Assembly: GCF_040784935.1 (NCBI RefSeq)
Contig: NZ_CP160680.1
Location: forward strand, 4,620,501-4,684,500
Length of the DNA stretch: 64,000 nucleotides
DNA from: Lewinella sp. LCG006
Lineage (GTDB): Bacteria; Bacteroidota; Bacteroidia; Chitinophagales; Saprospiraceae
Direction: 5' to 3'
Shown: positions 1 through 7,882 of the stretch, piece after piece
How positions within the stretch are numbered: position 1 is the first letter of the stretch
How the letters are laid out: each line of letters begins with the position of its first letter
The notes under the pieces: model-generated
The model's database searches: none
Told to the model about the DNA's origin: nothing
The model's input: only the letters and a program-made list of their open reading frames with translations
Program-made: the position numbers and the translations under genes

Positions 1-326
1 TTGGTGCCAGTTTCTGTAATTAAAACTACAGTGCCCTCCGTCAATCCTCCAGCTACAACAGAGTAAATAATATAAGGTTCTCCTGGGTTGGAACTATCAC
101 AAACATTATCGCTATCAAACTCATCACAAGCAGATCGATATTCCTCATCTGTGAAAAAAATGGTTGTCCCCGCTGCCAAATCTTCTCCTAATACAAAAGT
201 AAAACCATCCTCCGAACTGGAACCAGAACGTGTAGCACCAACAAAGGCTACCTTAGGTACTTGCGCCATCCCCACGCCAAAAAACAACAAGCATAAAAAC
301 ACGAAAAAACACTTTACATTTTTCAT
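1..326 (-). CDS. Secreted protein, N-terminal part (gene runs off the left edge)
   Basis: The reading frame on the minus strand is open from an ATG at 324-326 to the window edge (108 codons). It begins with a signal peptide (MKNVKCFFVFLCLLFFGVGM, cleavage probably at MAQ) followed by VPKVAFVGATRSGSSSEDGF and later AAGTTIFFTDEEY. This 'AFVG...dgFtFVL..dlaaGTtIfFTD' pattern is one I associate with the N-terminal beta-rich domain of secreted Bacteroidota proteins. Cysteines near residues 75 and 83 may form a disulfide. The C-terminus, and so any T9SS sorting domain, is outside the window. Function unknown. It lies downstream of, and in the same direction as, the two tail-collar genes, with a hairpin between. 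Confidence 0.75.
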   Translation of the reverse strand, partial: MKNVKCFFVFLCLLFFGVGMAQVPKVAFVGATRSGSSSEDGFTFVLGEDLAAGTTIFFTDEEYRSACDEFDSDNVCDSSNPGEPYIIYSVVAGGLTEGTVVLITETGT

Positions 327-511
327 TTGAATAGGATATTAGGTGAAAAAGTTATAGGCATAACTCTTCCTGCTCGCTAGCAAGGCTGCAAGGAAGGGCC
401 AAAACGTATTAAGTTCTTGCGCTGGCTAGCAGAACAAAAACTTTCGTTGAAATTTACTTTAGGGGAGGAGGGGGGAAGCATTGCGACCAGCAACACTCGG
501 AGGGTATATGA

Positions 512-538
512 AACCGGGAGGCATATATCCTCCCGGTT
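512..538 (-). terminator. Hairpin downstream of the tail-collar genes
   Basis: Perfect 10-bp inverted repeat AACCGGGAGG / CCTCCCGGTT with a 7-nt loop (CATATAT), 35 bp past the stop codon of the 573-1151 gene. No strong T-run follows on either strand, so intrinsic termination is an inference from position and stem quality only. Confidence 0.5.
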
Positions 539-572
539 AAACACTTATTGATGAAAACAGCTAAGTACTGTT

Positions 573-1151
573 TTAATTTCTGGAAGGAAATACGCCATAC
601 AGGGCAATAATGTAATTGACAGCCAGGTAGGGCATCTGGTTTTCGTGAGATTGACTACCTCCAGTGTTTTGCAACTGTAGGTTGACGCCCAGGGTATTAA
701 CCACTCCACCTAGCAATTCGGCAGGGTCAGCAGGCTGGTTGTTGTAGATGTTAGCGGCTGCTTCACCTAAAACATTACCAGAACCTTCCCCAGAATTACT
801 CGTTTCCGTGTTGGTCGCAACGCCGAAAGTGCCAGTTATTGCCGCAGTAGGTGTGTGTGTATGGTTGGGCATTTCCGCTTGTGTAAGGGTGTGCGTCGGT
901 TGACCACCCTTTTGGCCTTCTCGGTAGGTAGGTAGACCTGGCCCAGTACCCGAAGAAATAGGAAGCCTGCCTCTAAGATCAGGAAGGGCAAAAGTGGTAC
1001 GTCCGTCACCACCATAGATGGTGCCTAAAATGGAAAAAAGGGCAGTGTTCTGTGCGATGGGTAATAGTTGTCCTTCACAGAGTGCCCAGCTACGAGGAGC
1101 AAAATTACCGGCAAACATGCGGATTTCTCCTATAAAGCCTTCTTGTGCCAT
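573..1151 (-). CDS. Phage tail-collar / microcystin-dependent-type protein, copy 1
   Basis: A 192-residue protein with the tail-collar fold signature: N-terminal GEIRMFAGNFAPRSWALCEG, then LPIAQNTALFSILGTIYGGD and TTFALPDLRGRLPI, and a C-terminal QMPYLAVNYIIALYGVFPS. In phages this domain sits at the tip of tail fibres; in chromosomes it is usually annotated MdpB-like, with unknown function. No signal peptide is visible. It is paralogous to the 1225-1797 gene 73 bp upstream and the two probably form one transcript. Residues about 115-155 (the ATNTETSNSGEGSGN... block) are identical between the two proteins, whereas the flanks differ. No other phage genes are nearby, so this is not a prophage tail module. 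Confidence 0.9.
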   Translation of the reverse strand: MAQEGFIGEIRMFAGNFAPRSWALCEGQLLPIAQNTALFSILGTIYGGDGRTTFALPDLRGRLPISSGTGPGLPTYREGQKGGQPTHTLTQAEMPNHTHTPTAAITGTFGVATNTETSNSGEGSGNVLGEAAANIYNNQPADPAELLGGVVNTLGVNLQLQNTGGSQSHENQMPYLAVNYIIALYGVFPSRN

Positions 1152-1224
1152 GATGTATAGCTTTTAGTGACAAAATATACACTCCTTGAGGAGGTGTAAT
1201 TTTGGCTTGGTTAAGAGAAATGAT

Positions 1225-1797
1225 TTAGCTTCTTGACGGGAAGATGCCTTGCAGGGCAATAATATAGTAGACGGCAAGATAGGGTTGCATATTGTTGTGA
1301 TCTAGGTTACCACCCGTAGCACCAATTTGTACATTGACCCCCAAATTGTTTTGTACACCTCCCAATAATTCAGCAGGGTCAGCAGGCTGGTTGTTGTAGA
1401 TGTTAGCTGCTGCTTCACCAAGTACATTGCCAGAGCCTTCTCCCGAGTTACTCGTTTCGGTGTTGGTAGCAATACCAATACTGCCCGACAGTGCAGCTAC
1501 AGCACCATGGGTGTGAGATGGAATTTCGTTTGTATTCAGGGTTACGGTCGGCGTACCACCTCTTTGTCCGAGGCGATAATTGGGAAGACCAGGACCTGTA
1601 CCAGGGCCGATAGGTGCACGGCCACGCAGGTCAGGTAAGGCAAACGTCGTCCGTCCGTCACCACCGTAAGTAGTGCCCAGGATAGAGAATAAAGCTTGGT
1701 TTTGAGAAATAGCAAGTAGCTGGCCTTCACAAAAAGCCCAAAAACGGGGTGCGAAATTACCCGCAAACAAGCGGATTTCACCAATCATCGGTTGCAT
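1225..1797 (-). CDS. Phage tail-collar / microcystin-dependent-type protein, copy 2
   Basis: A 190-residue paralogue of the next gene downstream, with the same order of elements: GEIRLFAGNFAPRFWAFCEG, ISQNQALFSILGTTYGGDGR, TTFALPDLRGRAPIGPG, HTHG, and a final PYLAVYYIIALQGIFPS. The HTHG site and glycine-rich loops are typical of collar-domain trimers. It is probably the first gene of a two-gene unit. It differs from copy 1 mostly in the N-terminal third and in the stretch just before the C-terminus. Substrate and location are unknown; proteins of this family are often found with secretion or contractile systems, but none is visible here. Confidence 0.9.
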   Translation of the reverse strand: MQPMIGEIRLFAGNFAPRFWAFCEGQLLAISQNQALFSILGTTYGGDGRTTFALPDLRGRAPIGPGTGPGLPNYRLGQRGGTPTVTLNTNEIPSHTHGAVAALSGSIGIATNTETSNSGEGSGNVLGEAAANIYNNQPADPAELLGGVQNNLGVNVQIGATGGNLDHNNMQPYLAVYYIIALQGIFPSRS

Positions 1798-2079
1798 ATG
1801 AATATAGTTTATAGGTTAAAGAAAATATCTTACTGGGGTGAAGTGCAATGACTTCACCATAGGTGTTACTAAGCTTGATTTTAAGGGAGATAAAAAGCGT
1901 ACTACGCTTTATTACGCCAATATAGTAATTATCTTGATAAAAGAACAACAGTTGCCGGGAAGTTATTTTTAACGCCAATAATATCACCTGCTTAGGAGGA
2001 GGCTTAAACTGTCTGGCTAATTCTCTTGTTTCTTACTCGTAGCTAACGCATATTCCTTAACGTCCACGCCTACTATTCA

Positions 2080-3492
2080 ATGAAAACGCTAGAAAAAACA
2101 CCTGATTTAGCCCAGCAACTTACGCAAATAGAAACGCTGAATGGCCTTCCAACTTCCGACCTCCAATGGCTGGTAGAAAAAAGTGAGTACGTGAGTTTCG
2201 ATGAAGGGGAGGAGATGTTTACTCCTGGAATGGAGGCGGAGTACATGTTTTTGATCCTCACCGGAGCTTACAAAATCCAGATGCCTCAAGGAGGTGAGTT
2301 TAGGGATTTGGGTATTGAAGATGCTCCTACCATCTCGGGTTTACTACCTTTTTCCAGGATGAAAGAAATAAAAGCTCACGGCACGGTGGTGGCTCATCTG
2401 ACGGGGCTGCGTTTGCACAAAGACCATTTTGTGGAGATGGTGAATTTTAGCTATGCCCTGGTGCAACGGCTGGTGGGTGCAATGTCCAACCGAATCCGAG
2501 ATTTCACCCAGAATCGATTACAGTCGGAGAAGCTGATGAGCCTGGGAAAGTTGTCGGCAGGCTTGGCCCATGAGTTGAATAACCCTGCGTCGGCTATTGT
2601 TCGAAGTGTAGAAGAGCTGTATGCTCGTTTACATAATTCCCCGGAAGACTTTAAGGAGGTCATCACGATGAAGATTACCTCGGAAGAAACCGATCAGATC
2701 AATGAAATTATTTTTCCCAAAATTAACCAGTTGGGAGACTTTGAAGACCTTTCGCTCATGGAGCAAGAAAGCCGGAAGGATGACTTGATCGATTGGCTGG
2801 AAGATCACCACGTACAGCAAGCGGAAGACCTGGCGGATACCTTTGTGGAATTTTCTGTTACGGAAGAAGATTTGGAGCAAATTGCGGATATATTAGATAC
2901 TCAGGCACTTGGCCCGGTATTGCGTTGGGCACAACGCGTATTTAGTACCGAGAAAATCGTTGCGGAAATAAAAGAAGCTGCTAATCGTATCGCCGAATTG
3001 GTGAGTTCCGTGAAATCTTACACCCACATGGACCAGTCTTCCAGCATGGAAGCCCGCAATATTCACGAGGGACTCAAGAGCACGCTGATGATGCTCAAGC
3101 ATAAGCTGAAACAAAAACAAATAACGCTGGAAAAAGAGCTGAACCTGGATCTTCCACCCGTAGAGATATTTCCTGGCGAAATTAACCAGGTCTGGACGAA
3201 TATCATTGATAACGCCCTTGATGCAATGCCTGCCAAAGGCCGTTTGCACTTGAAAACTTATCAACGGTACAATAACGTGATTGTCGAAATTACCGACAAC
3301 GGCCACGGTATTCCTGAAGAAGTAATTAACCATATTTTCGACCCGTTTTTTACCACCAAAGGCGTAGGAGAAGGCACTGGATTAGGGCTGGAAGTTTCGC
3401 ACCGGATCATTGAAAAACACCGGGGAACGATCGATGTTAGTTCGCAACCTGGCAAGACAACCTTTTCAGTCTGTTTGCCTATTAAACATTAA
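2080..3492 (+). CDS. Soluble sensor histidine kinase with N-terminal cyclic-nucleotide-binding-like domain
   Basis: 470 residues and no membrane segment. Residues about 15-135 look like a CRP/cNMP-binding beta-barrel (LVEKSEYVSFDEGEEMFTPG, then FLILTGAYKI). The dimerisation helix carries the phospho-acceptor histidine in LSAGLAHELNNPASAI (H164). An insert of about 130 acidic residues follows before the ATPase domain: N-box NIIDNALDAMP, G1 DNGHGIPEE, F-box FDPFFTTKG, G2 GTGLGLEVSHRII. It is the first gene of an operon, 11 bp before a response-regulator fusion that is the obvious phosphorylation target. The ligand of the N-terminal domain cannot be read from sequence; the usual arginine of the phosphate-binding cassette is not evident, so it may not bind cAMP. 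Confidence 0.92.
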   Translation: MKTLEKTPDLAQQLTQIETLNGLPTSDLQWLVEKSEYVSFDEGEEMFTPGMEAEYMFLILTGAYKIQMPQGGEFRDLGIEDAPTISGLLPFSRMKEIKAHGTVVAHLTGLRLHKDHFVEMVNFSYALVQRLVGAMSNRIRDFTQNRLQSEKLMSLGKLSAGLAHELNNPASAIVRSVEELYARLHNSPEDFKEVITMKITSEETDQINEIIFPKINQLGDFEDLSLMEQESRKDDLIDWLEDHHVQQAEDLADTFVEFSVTEEDLEQIADILDTQALGPVLRWAQRVFSTEKIVAEIKEAANRIAELVSSVKSYTHMDQSSSMEARNIHEGLKSTLMMLKHKLKQKQITLEKELNLDLPPVEIFPGEINQVWTNIIDNALDAMPAKGRLHLKTYQRYNNVIVEITDNGHGIPEEVINHIFDPFFTTKGVGEGTGLGLEVSHRIIEKHRGTIDVSSQPGKTTFSVCLPIKH

Positions 3493-3503
3493 GATGACAA
3501 TTT

Positions 3504-5174
3504 ATGGCAGATAATAAACAACCCATTATCATTTCTGTAGATGATGACCCCCAGGTTTTGCGCTCGATAAAGCGTGATCTAAGGAATCGTTACCGGCAGG
3601 ATTACCGCATCATCAGCACCGATTCGGCTAAACAAGCACTGGAAGCGCTTGATGAGTTGAAAAGCAAAGAAGAGGAGGTAGCCCTTTTCTTATCGGATCA
3701 GAGGATGCCCGAAATGTTAGGGGTAGATTTTTTGGAGAAAGCGAAAGCGATTTATCCAAAAGCTAAGCGGGTGCTACTGACCGCCTATTCGGATACGAAT
3801 GCCGCCATCAAGGCCATCAATGATGTGCAACTGGATTATTATCTGGTTAAACCCTGGAACCCTCCAGAAGAGCGCTTGTACCCAGTATTGGATGATTTAC
3901 TGGAAGACTGGCAAAGTGATTACACACCAGCCTTTAGAGGAATCAAAGTGGTAGGCTATCAGTATGCGCCACAGTCGCACGCTATCAAGGATTTTCTATC
4001 TGGGCAACTATTACCCTACCGCTGGTTGGATGTAGATGTTGATATCAAGGCGTCGGAAATTTTACTGACCCATCAGTTGAGTGGAAAAGACCTGCCAGTA
4101 GTTGTACTGGAAGAAGGGCAGGTACTTACCAATCCTACCGTTGAAGCCTTGGCCCAAGCACTGGGGATGCAAGTGGTAGCTGATTCGGAGTTGTATGATG
4201 TGGCGATTATCGGAGCAGGACCTGCCGGGCTGGCCGCTGCCGTTTATGGTGGTTCTGAAGGTTTAAAGACACTACTTATTGAGCGTCGTGCGCCCGGTGG
4301 ACAGGCGGGTACGAGCTCGCGAATCGAGAATTATCTCGGCTTTCCCAGTGGACTAAGTGGCGCCGACCTTGCACGACGTGCCATTACCCAGGCTACCCGG
4401 TTTGGGGTAGAGTTTCTTTCCCCACAGACGGTCAAAGACATTAGGATTGAAGGTAATTACAAGCACTTGGAGATGGGCGATGGCAAAACCATCATTGCCA
4501 AAAGTGTTGTGTTAGCTACCGGCGTAGAATATCGCCACTTGTCTGCCGAAGGCGTTGAGCGCTTTAGCGGGGCAGGTGTATATTACGGAGCTGCCATGAC
4601 GGAAGCCGCCAGTTGTCGAAATAAGGAGGTCTACATCGTTGGAGGTGGTAACTCTGCTGGACAGGGGGCGGTCTATCTATCGAAGTATGCGAAAAAGGTG
4701 AATATCCTTATCCGCCGACCAGATTTGTCTTCCTCGATGTCTCATTACCTTATTGAACAAATCAATCAGATTGAGAACATTGAGGTGATTGGGCATACGG
4801 AAGTGGTCAAAGCTTGTGGTGGTGAACACTTGGAGTCGCTGTTTTTGCGTAATCGCCAAGACGAGCGTACCCAGGAAGTACATGCTGATGCGCTGTTTGT
4901 TTTTATAGGAGCTAAACCGGCCACCGATTGGCTGCCTGACAACCTACTTTCTGACAACAAGAAATTTTTACTGACAGGAAGGGATTTGCGAACCAGATCT
5001 GACTACAATAGCTTTTGGAAGTTGGAGCGCGAACCTTTGTTGCTAGAAACCTGCCAGGCGGGTATTTTTGCGGCGGGTGACGTAAGGTCGGGGGCCATGA
5101 ACCGAGTAGCTTCGGCGGTAGGTGAAGGAGCTATGGCCATCAAGTTTGTCCACGAATACCTGGCAGAAATTTAA
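3504..5174 (+). CDS. Response regulator fused to thioredoxin-reductase-like FAD oxidoreductase
   Basis: 556 residues in three parts. Residues 1-130 are a receiver domain (acidic patch VDDD, phospho-acceptor D65 in LSDQRMPE, conserved lysine in LVKPW). Residues about 145-230 look like a glutaredoxin/thioredoxin fold (KVVGYQYAPQSHAIKDFL, later LPVVVLEEGQVL) in which the usual CPxC is APQS. From about 230 comes a two-dinucleotide-domain flavoprotein: FAD motif IIGAGPAGLAA, PGGQAGTSSRIENYLGFPSG, NAD(P) motif VYIVGGGNSAGQGA, and C-terminal GIFAAGDVRSGAMNRVASAV. The CxxC of thioredoxin reductases is missing; the equivalent region reads YYGAAMTEAASC. So it is FAD- and probably NAD(P)H-binding but unlikely to reduce thioredoxin directly. 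Translation is likely coupled with the upstream kinase. Confidence 0.92.
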   Translation: MADNKQPIIISVDDDPQVLRSIKRDLRNRYRQDYRIISTDSAKQALEALDELKSKEEEVALFLSDQRMPEMLGVDFLEKAKAIYPKAKRVLLTAYSDTNAAIKAINDVQLDYYLVKPWNPPEERLYPVLDDLLEDWQSDYTPAFRGIKVVGYQYAPQSHAIKDFLSGQLLPYRWLDVDVDIKASEILLTHQLSGKDLPVVVLEEGQVLTNPTVEALAQALGMQVVADSELYDVAIIGAGPAGLAAAVYGGSEGLKTLLIERRAPGGQAGTSSRIENYLGFPSGLSGADLARRAITQATRFGVEFLSPQTVKDIRIEGNYKHLEMGDGKTIIAKSVVLATGVEYRHLSAEGVERFSGAGVYYGAAMTEAASCRNKEVYIVGGGNSAGQGAVYLSKYAKKVNILIRRPDLSSSMSHYLIEQINQIENIEVIGHTEVVKACGGEHLESLFLRNRQDERTQEVHADALFVFIGAKPATDWLPDNLLSDNKKFLLTGRDLRTRSDYNSFWKLEREPLLLETCQAGIFAAGDVRSGAMNRVASAVGEGAMAIKFVHEYLAEI

Positions 5175-5185
5175 ACTAAAAACGA

Positions 5186-6112
5186 ATGATCTTATACAAA
5201 ACGAATCAAAACTGGTTGGGAGATGTCAGCCACCTCTTTAAAAGCTGGACCATGACCCGCATTGTACGCGCAGTGGTCGTAATGGGGGTTTACGCTTTGG
5301 TCGTGTGTGTGGTGATTGAAAAAATGGGGTGGATGGAGTACGTTCAGCTCAACACCAGCATCTTCTCCTTGCTGGGGGTGATTTTGAGCATTTTCCTGGT
5401 TTTTCGTACCAATTCAGCTTATGATCGTTGGTGGGAAGCACGTAAGCAGTGGGGTGCTTTGGTGAACAACACCCGCAATTTTGCGATCTACGTAGACAGC
5501 ATGTATCCCGAAAAAGATGAGGATACACGCCATTGGATGGCAAGCCATATCAGCAATTTTTGCCTGGCTTTGGTGGAGCATCTGAGGGAAGGAACTCAAT
5601 TGGATAAACTGATTTATTTGTCCAAAGAAGAACTTGAGGAATACGAAAAGAAAAACCATGTGCCCAACTATATTGCTCAGCAAATTTTTAAAAGAATAGC
5701 TGCTGACCATCGTAACGGAGTGATCAATGAAGGCGATTACATCAATATCAAACCCCAGCACCAATCCTTGCTGGATATTTTGGGCGCTTGTGAGCGTATT
5801 AAGAAAACGCCCATACCTTTTTCTTACGCTGTTTATTTGAAAATTTTCATCAGTGCTTACGCACTCTTGTTGCCTTTTGCGTTGGTGACTAGCTTTCACA
5901 TGGCAGCAGTACCATTGGCGATGTTCTTGTTTTTTGCGCTATTGGGCGTGGAGCTGCTAGGGGAGGAAATTGAAGACCCTTTTGGTTTGGATTGCAATGA
6001 CTTGCCTACGGGTGACATCGCCCATACCATCAAGAGAAATGTCTTTGAGATCTTAGAAAATCGTACGCCGGCAAGCTCGCACGAGCGGGAACTGTATGAG
6101 AAAGTTTTTTAG
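5186..6112 (+). CDS. Bestrophin-family ion channel protein
   Basis: 308 residues with the bestrophin/UPF0187 signature RTNSAYDRWWEARKQWGALV after two N-terminal membrane segments, two further segments near residues 215-255, and the acidic GEEIEDPFGLDCNDLP motif shared with eukaryotic bestrophins. Family members form pentameric anion or cation channels in the inner membrane. The gene starts 11 bp after the flavoprotein and ends the operon; a convergent GNAT gene lies 24 bp beyond its stop. Its association with a two-component/redox pair suggests controlled ion flux, but that is inference. Confidence 0.92.
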   Translation: MILYKTNQNWLGDVSHLFKSWTMTRIVRAVVVMGVYALVVCVVIEKMGWMEYVQLNTSIFSLLGVILSIFLVFRTNSAYDRWWEARKQWGALVNNTRNFAIYVDSMYPEKDEDTRHWMASHISNFCLALVEHLREGTQLDKLIYLSKEELEEYEKKNHVPNYIAQQIFKRIAADHRNGVINEGDYINIKPQHQSLLDILGACERIKKTPIPFSYAVYLKIFISAYALLLPFALVTSFHMAAVPLAMFLFFALLGVELLGEEIEDPFGLDCNDLPTGDIAHTIKRNVFEILENRTPASSHERELYEKVF

Positions 6113-6136
6113 TGAGGCATGGATGTGCGGCGCTTT

Positions 6137-6637
6137 TCAGGAATTCTCAAAGAGCAAGAGCTCCTCTGGATCGTCAGGAATGTTGATGGTGCCGATATTG
6201 CGGAGGCCGATCTTCTCCAATAATCGAATGGAAGGCGCATTGCTGGGCAAGGTGAAGGCCATTATGCGGGTGAGTCCCAGGTCCTCTTTCGCAAACTTCA
6301 TGACGCCCTCGGCAGCTTCCAGGGCGTAACCCCGGCCGAAGTATTGAGGGAGGAACGCAAAGCCAATATCCGGATGATCCAGAAAGTCGCGTTGGGCCAA
6401 TCCGCAAGTGCCAATGATGGTTTGATCTTCTGAGCGTACGACTGCATAAAAGCCAAAGCCGTTTATTTCGTAGCTGGGGATATTTCGCTCTTCGAGGTAC
6501 TTCCTGGCATCGACCAGGTCGTGCACCTTGCGATCACCAATGTAGGTGAGCCAGTCGGGCGAATTGAGGAGCTCCAACATAAATGGTGCATCATCGGGCG
6601 TGAGCTCGCGCAGGCTAAGTCGGGCTGTTTGAATCAT
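6137..6637 (-). CDS. GNAT acetyltransferase, RimJ/RimL type
   Basis: 166 residues. It opens with TARLSLRELTPDDAPFMLEL, carries the central acceptor strand GFYAVV, and has the acetyl-CoA loop region FLPQYFGRGYALEAAEGVMK and C-terminal SNAPSIRLLEKIGLRNIGTI. This is the profile of the Acetyltransf_3 group, which acetylates ribosomal protein N-termini or small molecules such as polyamines and antibiotics. The substrate cannot be assigned. It is convergent with the bestrophin gene and probably monocistronic. Confidence 0.9.
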   Translation of the reverse strand: MIQTARLSLRELTPDDAPFMLELLNSPDWLTYIGDRKVHDLVDARKYLEERNIPSYEINGFGFYAVVRSEDQTIIGTCGLAQRDFLDHPDIGFAFLPQYFGRGYALEAAEGVMKFAKEDLGLTRIMAFTLPSNAPSIRLLEKIGLRNIGTINIPDDPEELLLFENS

Positions 6638-6726
6638 AGATTAGGTGAGTGCTTTTGTGGAGCCATCAAGGGACCTCAGGATATTTACGTAGAATCATAC
6701 TGGTTTCAGTATCAGTAATAGTATGC

Positions 6727-6772
6727 AAAAAAATTCCGAAGGCAATACAATTGGTGTACTACCTTCGGAATT
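6727..6772 (-). terminator. Rho-independent terminator of the bacilliredoxin gene
   Basis: Perfect 11-bp stem (6732-6742 with 6762-6772, AATTCCGAAGG / CCTTCGGAATT), 19-nt loop, followed on the minus strand by a run of five T (more counting the end of the stem). It lies 22 bp past the stop codon at 6794. Confidence 0.85.
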
Positions 6773-6793
6773 AAGCTAACAAGCTCTAAAATT

Positions 6794-7207
6794 CTAGCAG
6801 TAGCGATCAAAAGCCATCTTGAGATTCTGGGCGATGATCTCAGCAGAACGGCCTTCGATGTGGTGTCTTTCGAGAAAATGTACCAATTGGCCATCCTTGA
6901 ACAAAGCGATTGCTGGTGAAGAAGGAGGGTAAGGCAGTAAATATTCACGTGCTTTGGCCGTAGCAGCGTTGTCTACACCGGCGAACACGGTAACCATATT
7001 GTCGGGAGCCTTGTCGTTTTGTGCAGCCATTTTCGCACCTGGCCGAGCGTTGGCAGCTGCACAACCACATACGGAGTTGACAACGAGTAAGGTGGTACCG
7101 GAACTTTTGCCGAGGGCATTATCAACATCTTCCGCTGTTGCCAGGCTCTTGAAACCGAAATTGGTCAAGTCTTGCGCCATCGGGATGGTTAATTCTACTG
7201 GATACAT
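6794..7207 (-). CDS. Bacilliredoxin, BrxA/BrxB family
   Basis: 137 residues starting MYPVELTIPMAQDLTNFGFK. Bacilliredoxins de-bacillithiolate proteins under oxidative stress. The hallmark CGC active site is present in VVNSVCGCAAANARPG, followed by the family sequence VFAGVDNAATAKAREYL, PYPPSSPAIALF and LERHHIEGRSAEIIA. Length matches the family (about 140). The frame is open further upstream, but a promoter at 7231-7262 lies inside that extension, so the ATG at 7207 is the likely start. Presence of this protein suggests the organism makes bacillithiol, as many Bacteroidota do. Confidence 0.93.
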   Translation of the reverse strand: MYPVELTIPMAQDLTNFGFKSLATAEDVDNALGKSSGTTLLVVNSVCGCAAANARPGAKMAAQNDKAPDNMVTVFAGVDNAATAKAREYLLPYPPSSPAIALFKDGQLVHFLERHHIEGRSAEIIAQNLKMAFDRYC

Positions 7208-7230
7208 ATTTGTTAAAGATTTTGTAGTTA

Positions 7231-7262
7231 CAAATGTAAAATAGTCTGTGGTTAAGGGCAAA
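7231..7262 (-). promoter_or_regulatory. Bacteroidota-type promoter of the bacilliredoxin gene
   Basis: On the minus strand: TTTG (7259-7262), 20-nt spacer, TACATTTG (7231-7238). This fits the sigma-ABfr consensus TTTG-N19-21-TAnnTTTG exactly. Transcription would begin about 15-20 nt before the ATG at 7207. Confidence 0.8.
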
Positions 7263-7467
7263 AAAAAGCTCAAAAACCGCAACATATTTTGTGATTAAGC
7301 AGTATCAGTGCATTAATAACAATACTAAGACAGAGAAAGTAATCCAGCGGATAAAAATATTGCTGTCTTTACCTTTTCTTTGCGTCCACTTGAAAACGAA
7401 ATTGACAAATGAGCTGCTGATACTACAATTGGTAGCTTCATTTAGTTGAGTAAACAGGAATACATTT

Positions 7468-7860
7468 ATGAAAATCTCTGAAAATACAGCGTTTTACCTG
7501 CTGTCTTGGTGCGCTGTACTTTTATTAGGGAGTTGTACCTCTGATCAACTACCTGAACCAATAATGGCCAACTGTGGGGTGGACACTCCCACCTACGCGG
7601 TGGAAGTAAAGCCGATTATTGATGAGAGTTGTGCTTATAGTGGCTGCCACCTGGATAGTTCACCGGGGCGGTTTGATAGCTACAATGGCTTGTTGCCTTA
7701 CTTACAAGACAACACCTTCCGGCAGCGCGTACTGATCCAACGGGGAGATCCTACGACGGGAATGCCTCCCAATTTTGCACCAAACGGTCGGCCTATTGAC
7801 CTTACATCCGATCAATTAACGATGATAGAATGCTGGCTGAATGCTGGTTTCCCTGAATAG
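7468..7860 (+). CDS. Cytochrome-c-like lipoprotein with a CX4CH motif
   Basis: 130 residues. A lipobox (LLLGSC, Cys23) indicates lipid anchoring after export. The C-terminal part resembles the small cytochrome-c-type domain of Bacteroidota and Planctomycetes: VKPIIDESCAYSGCHLD (C55 and C60-H61), RGDPTTGMPPNF with a possible distal methionine, and IECWLNAGFPE. The spacing between the cysteines is four residues instead of two, so covalent haem attachment is uncertain. It is the first of three co-directional genes whose last member is a diheme cytochrome c, which supports a role in periplasmic or surface electron transfer. Confidence 0.8.
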   Translation: MKISENTAFYLLSWCAVLLLGSCTSDQLPEPIMANCGVDTPTYAVEVKPIIDESCAYSGCHLDSSPGRFDSYNGLLPYLQDNTFRQRVLIQRGDPTTGMPPNFAPNGRPIDLTSDQLTMIECWLNAGFPE

Positions 7861-7882
7861 ACTTACCCGAAAAGAAAACACG

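Noticed and set aside
573-1797. Prophage tail region
   Set aside because: Only the collar-domain proteins are present; no structural, lysis, packaging or integrase genes adjoin them.
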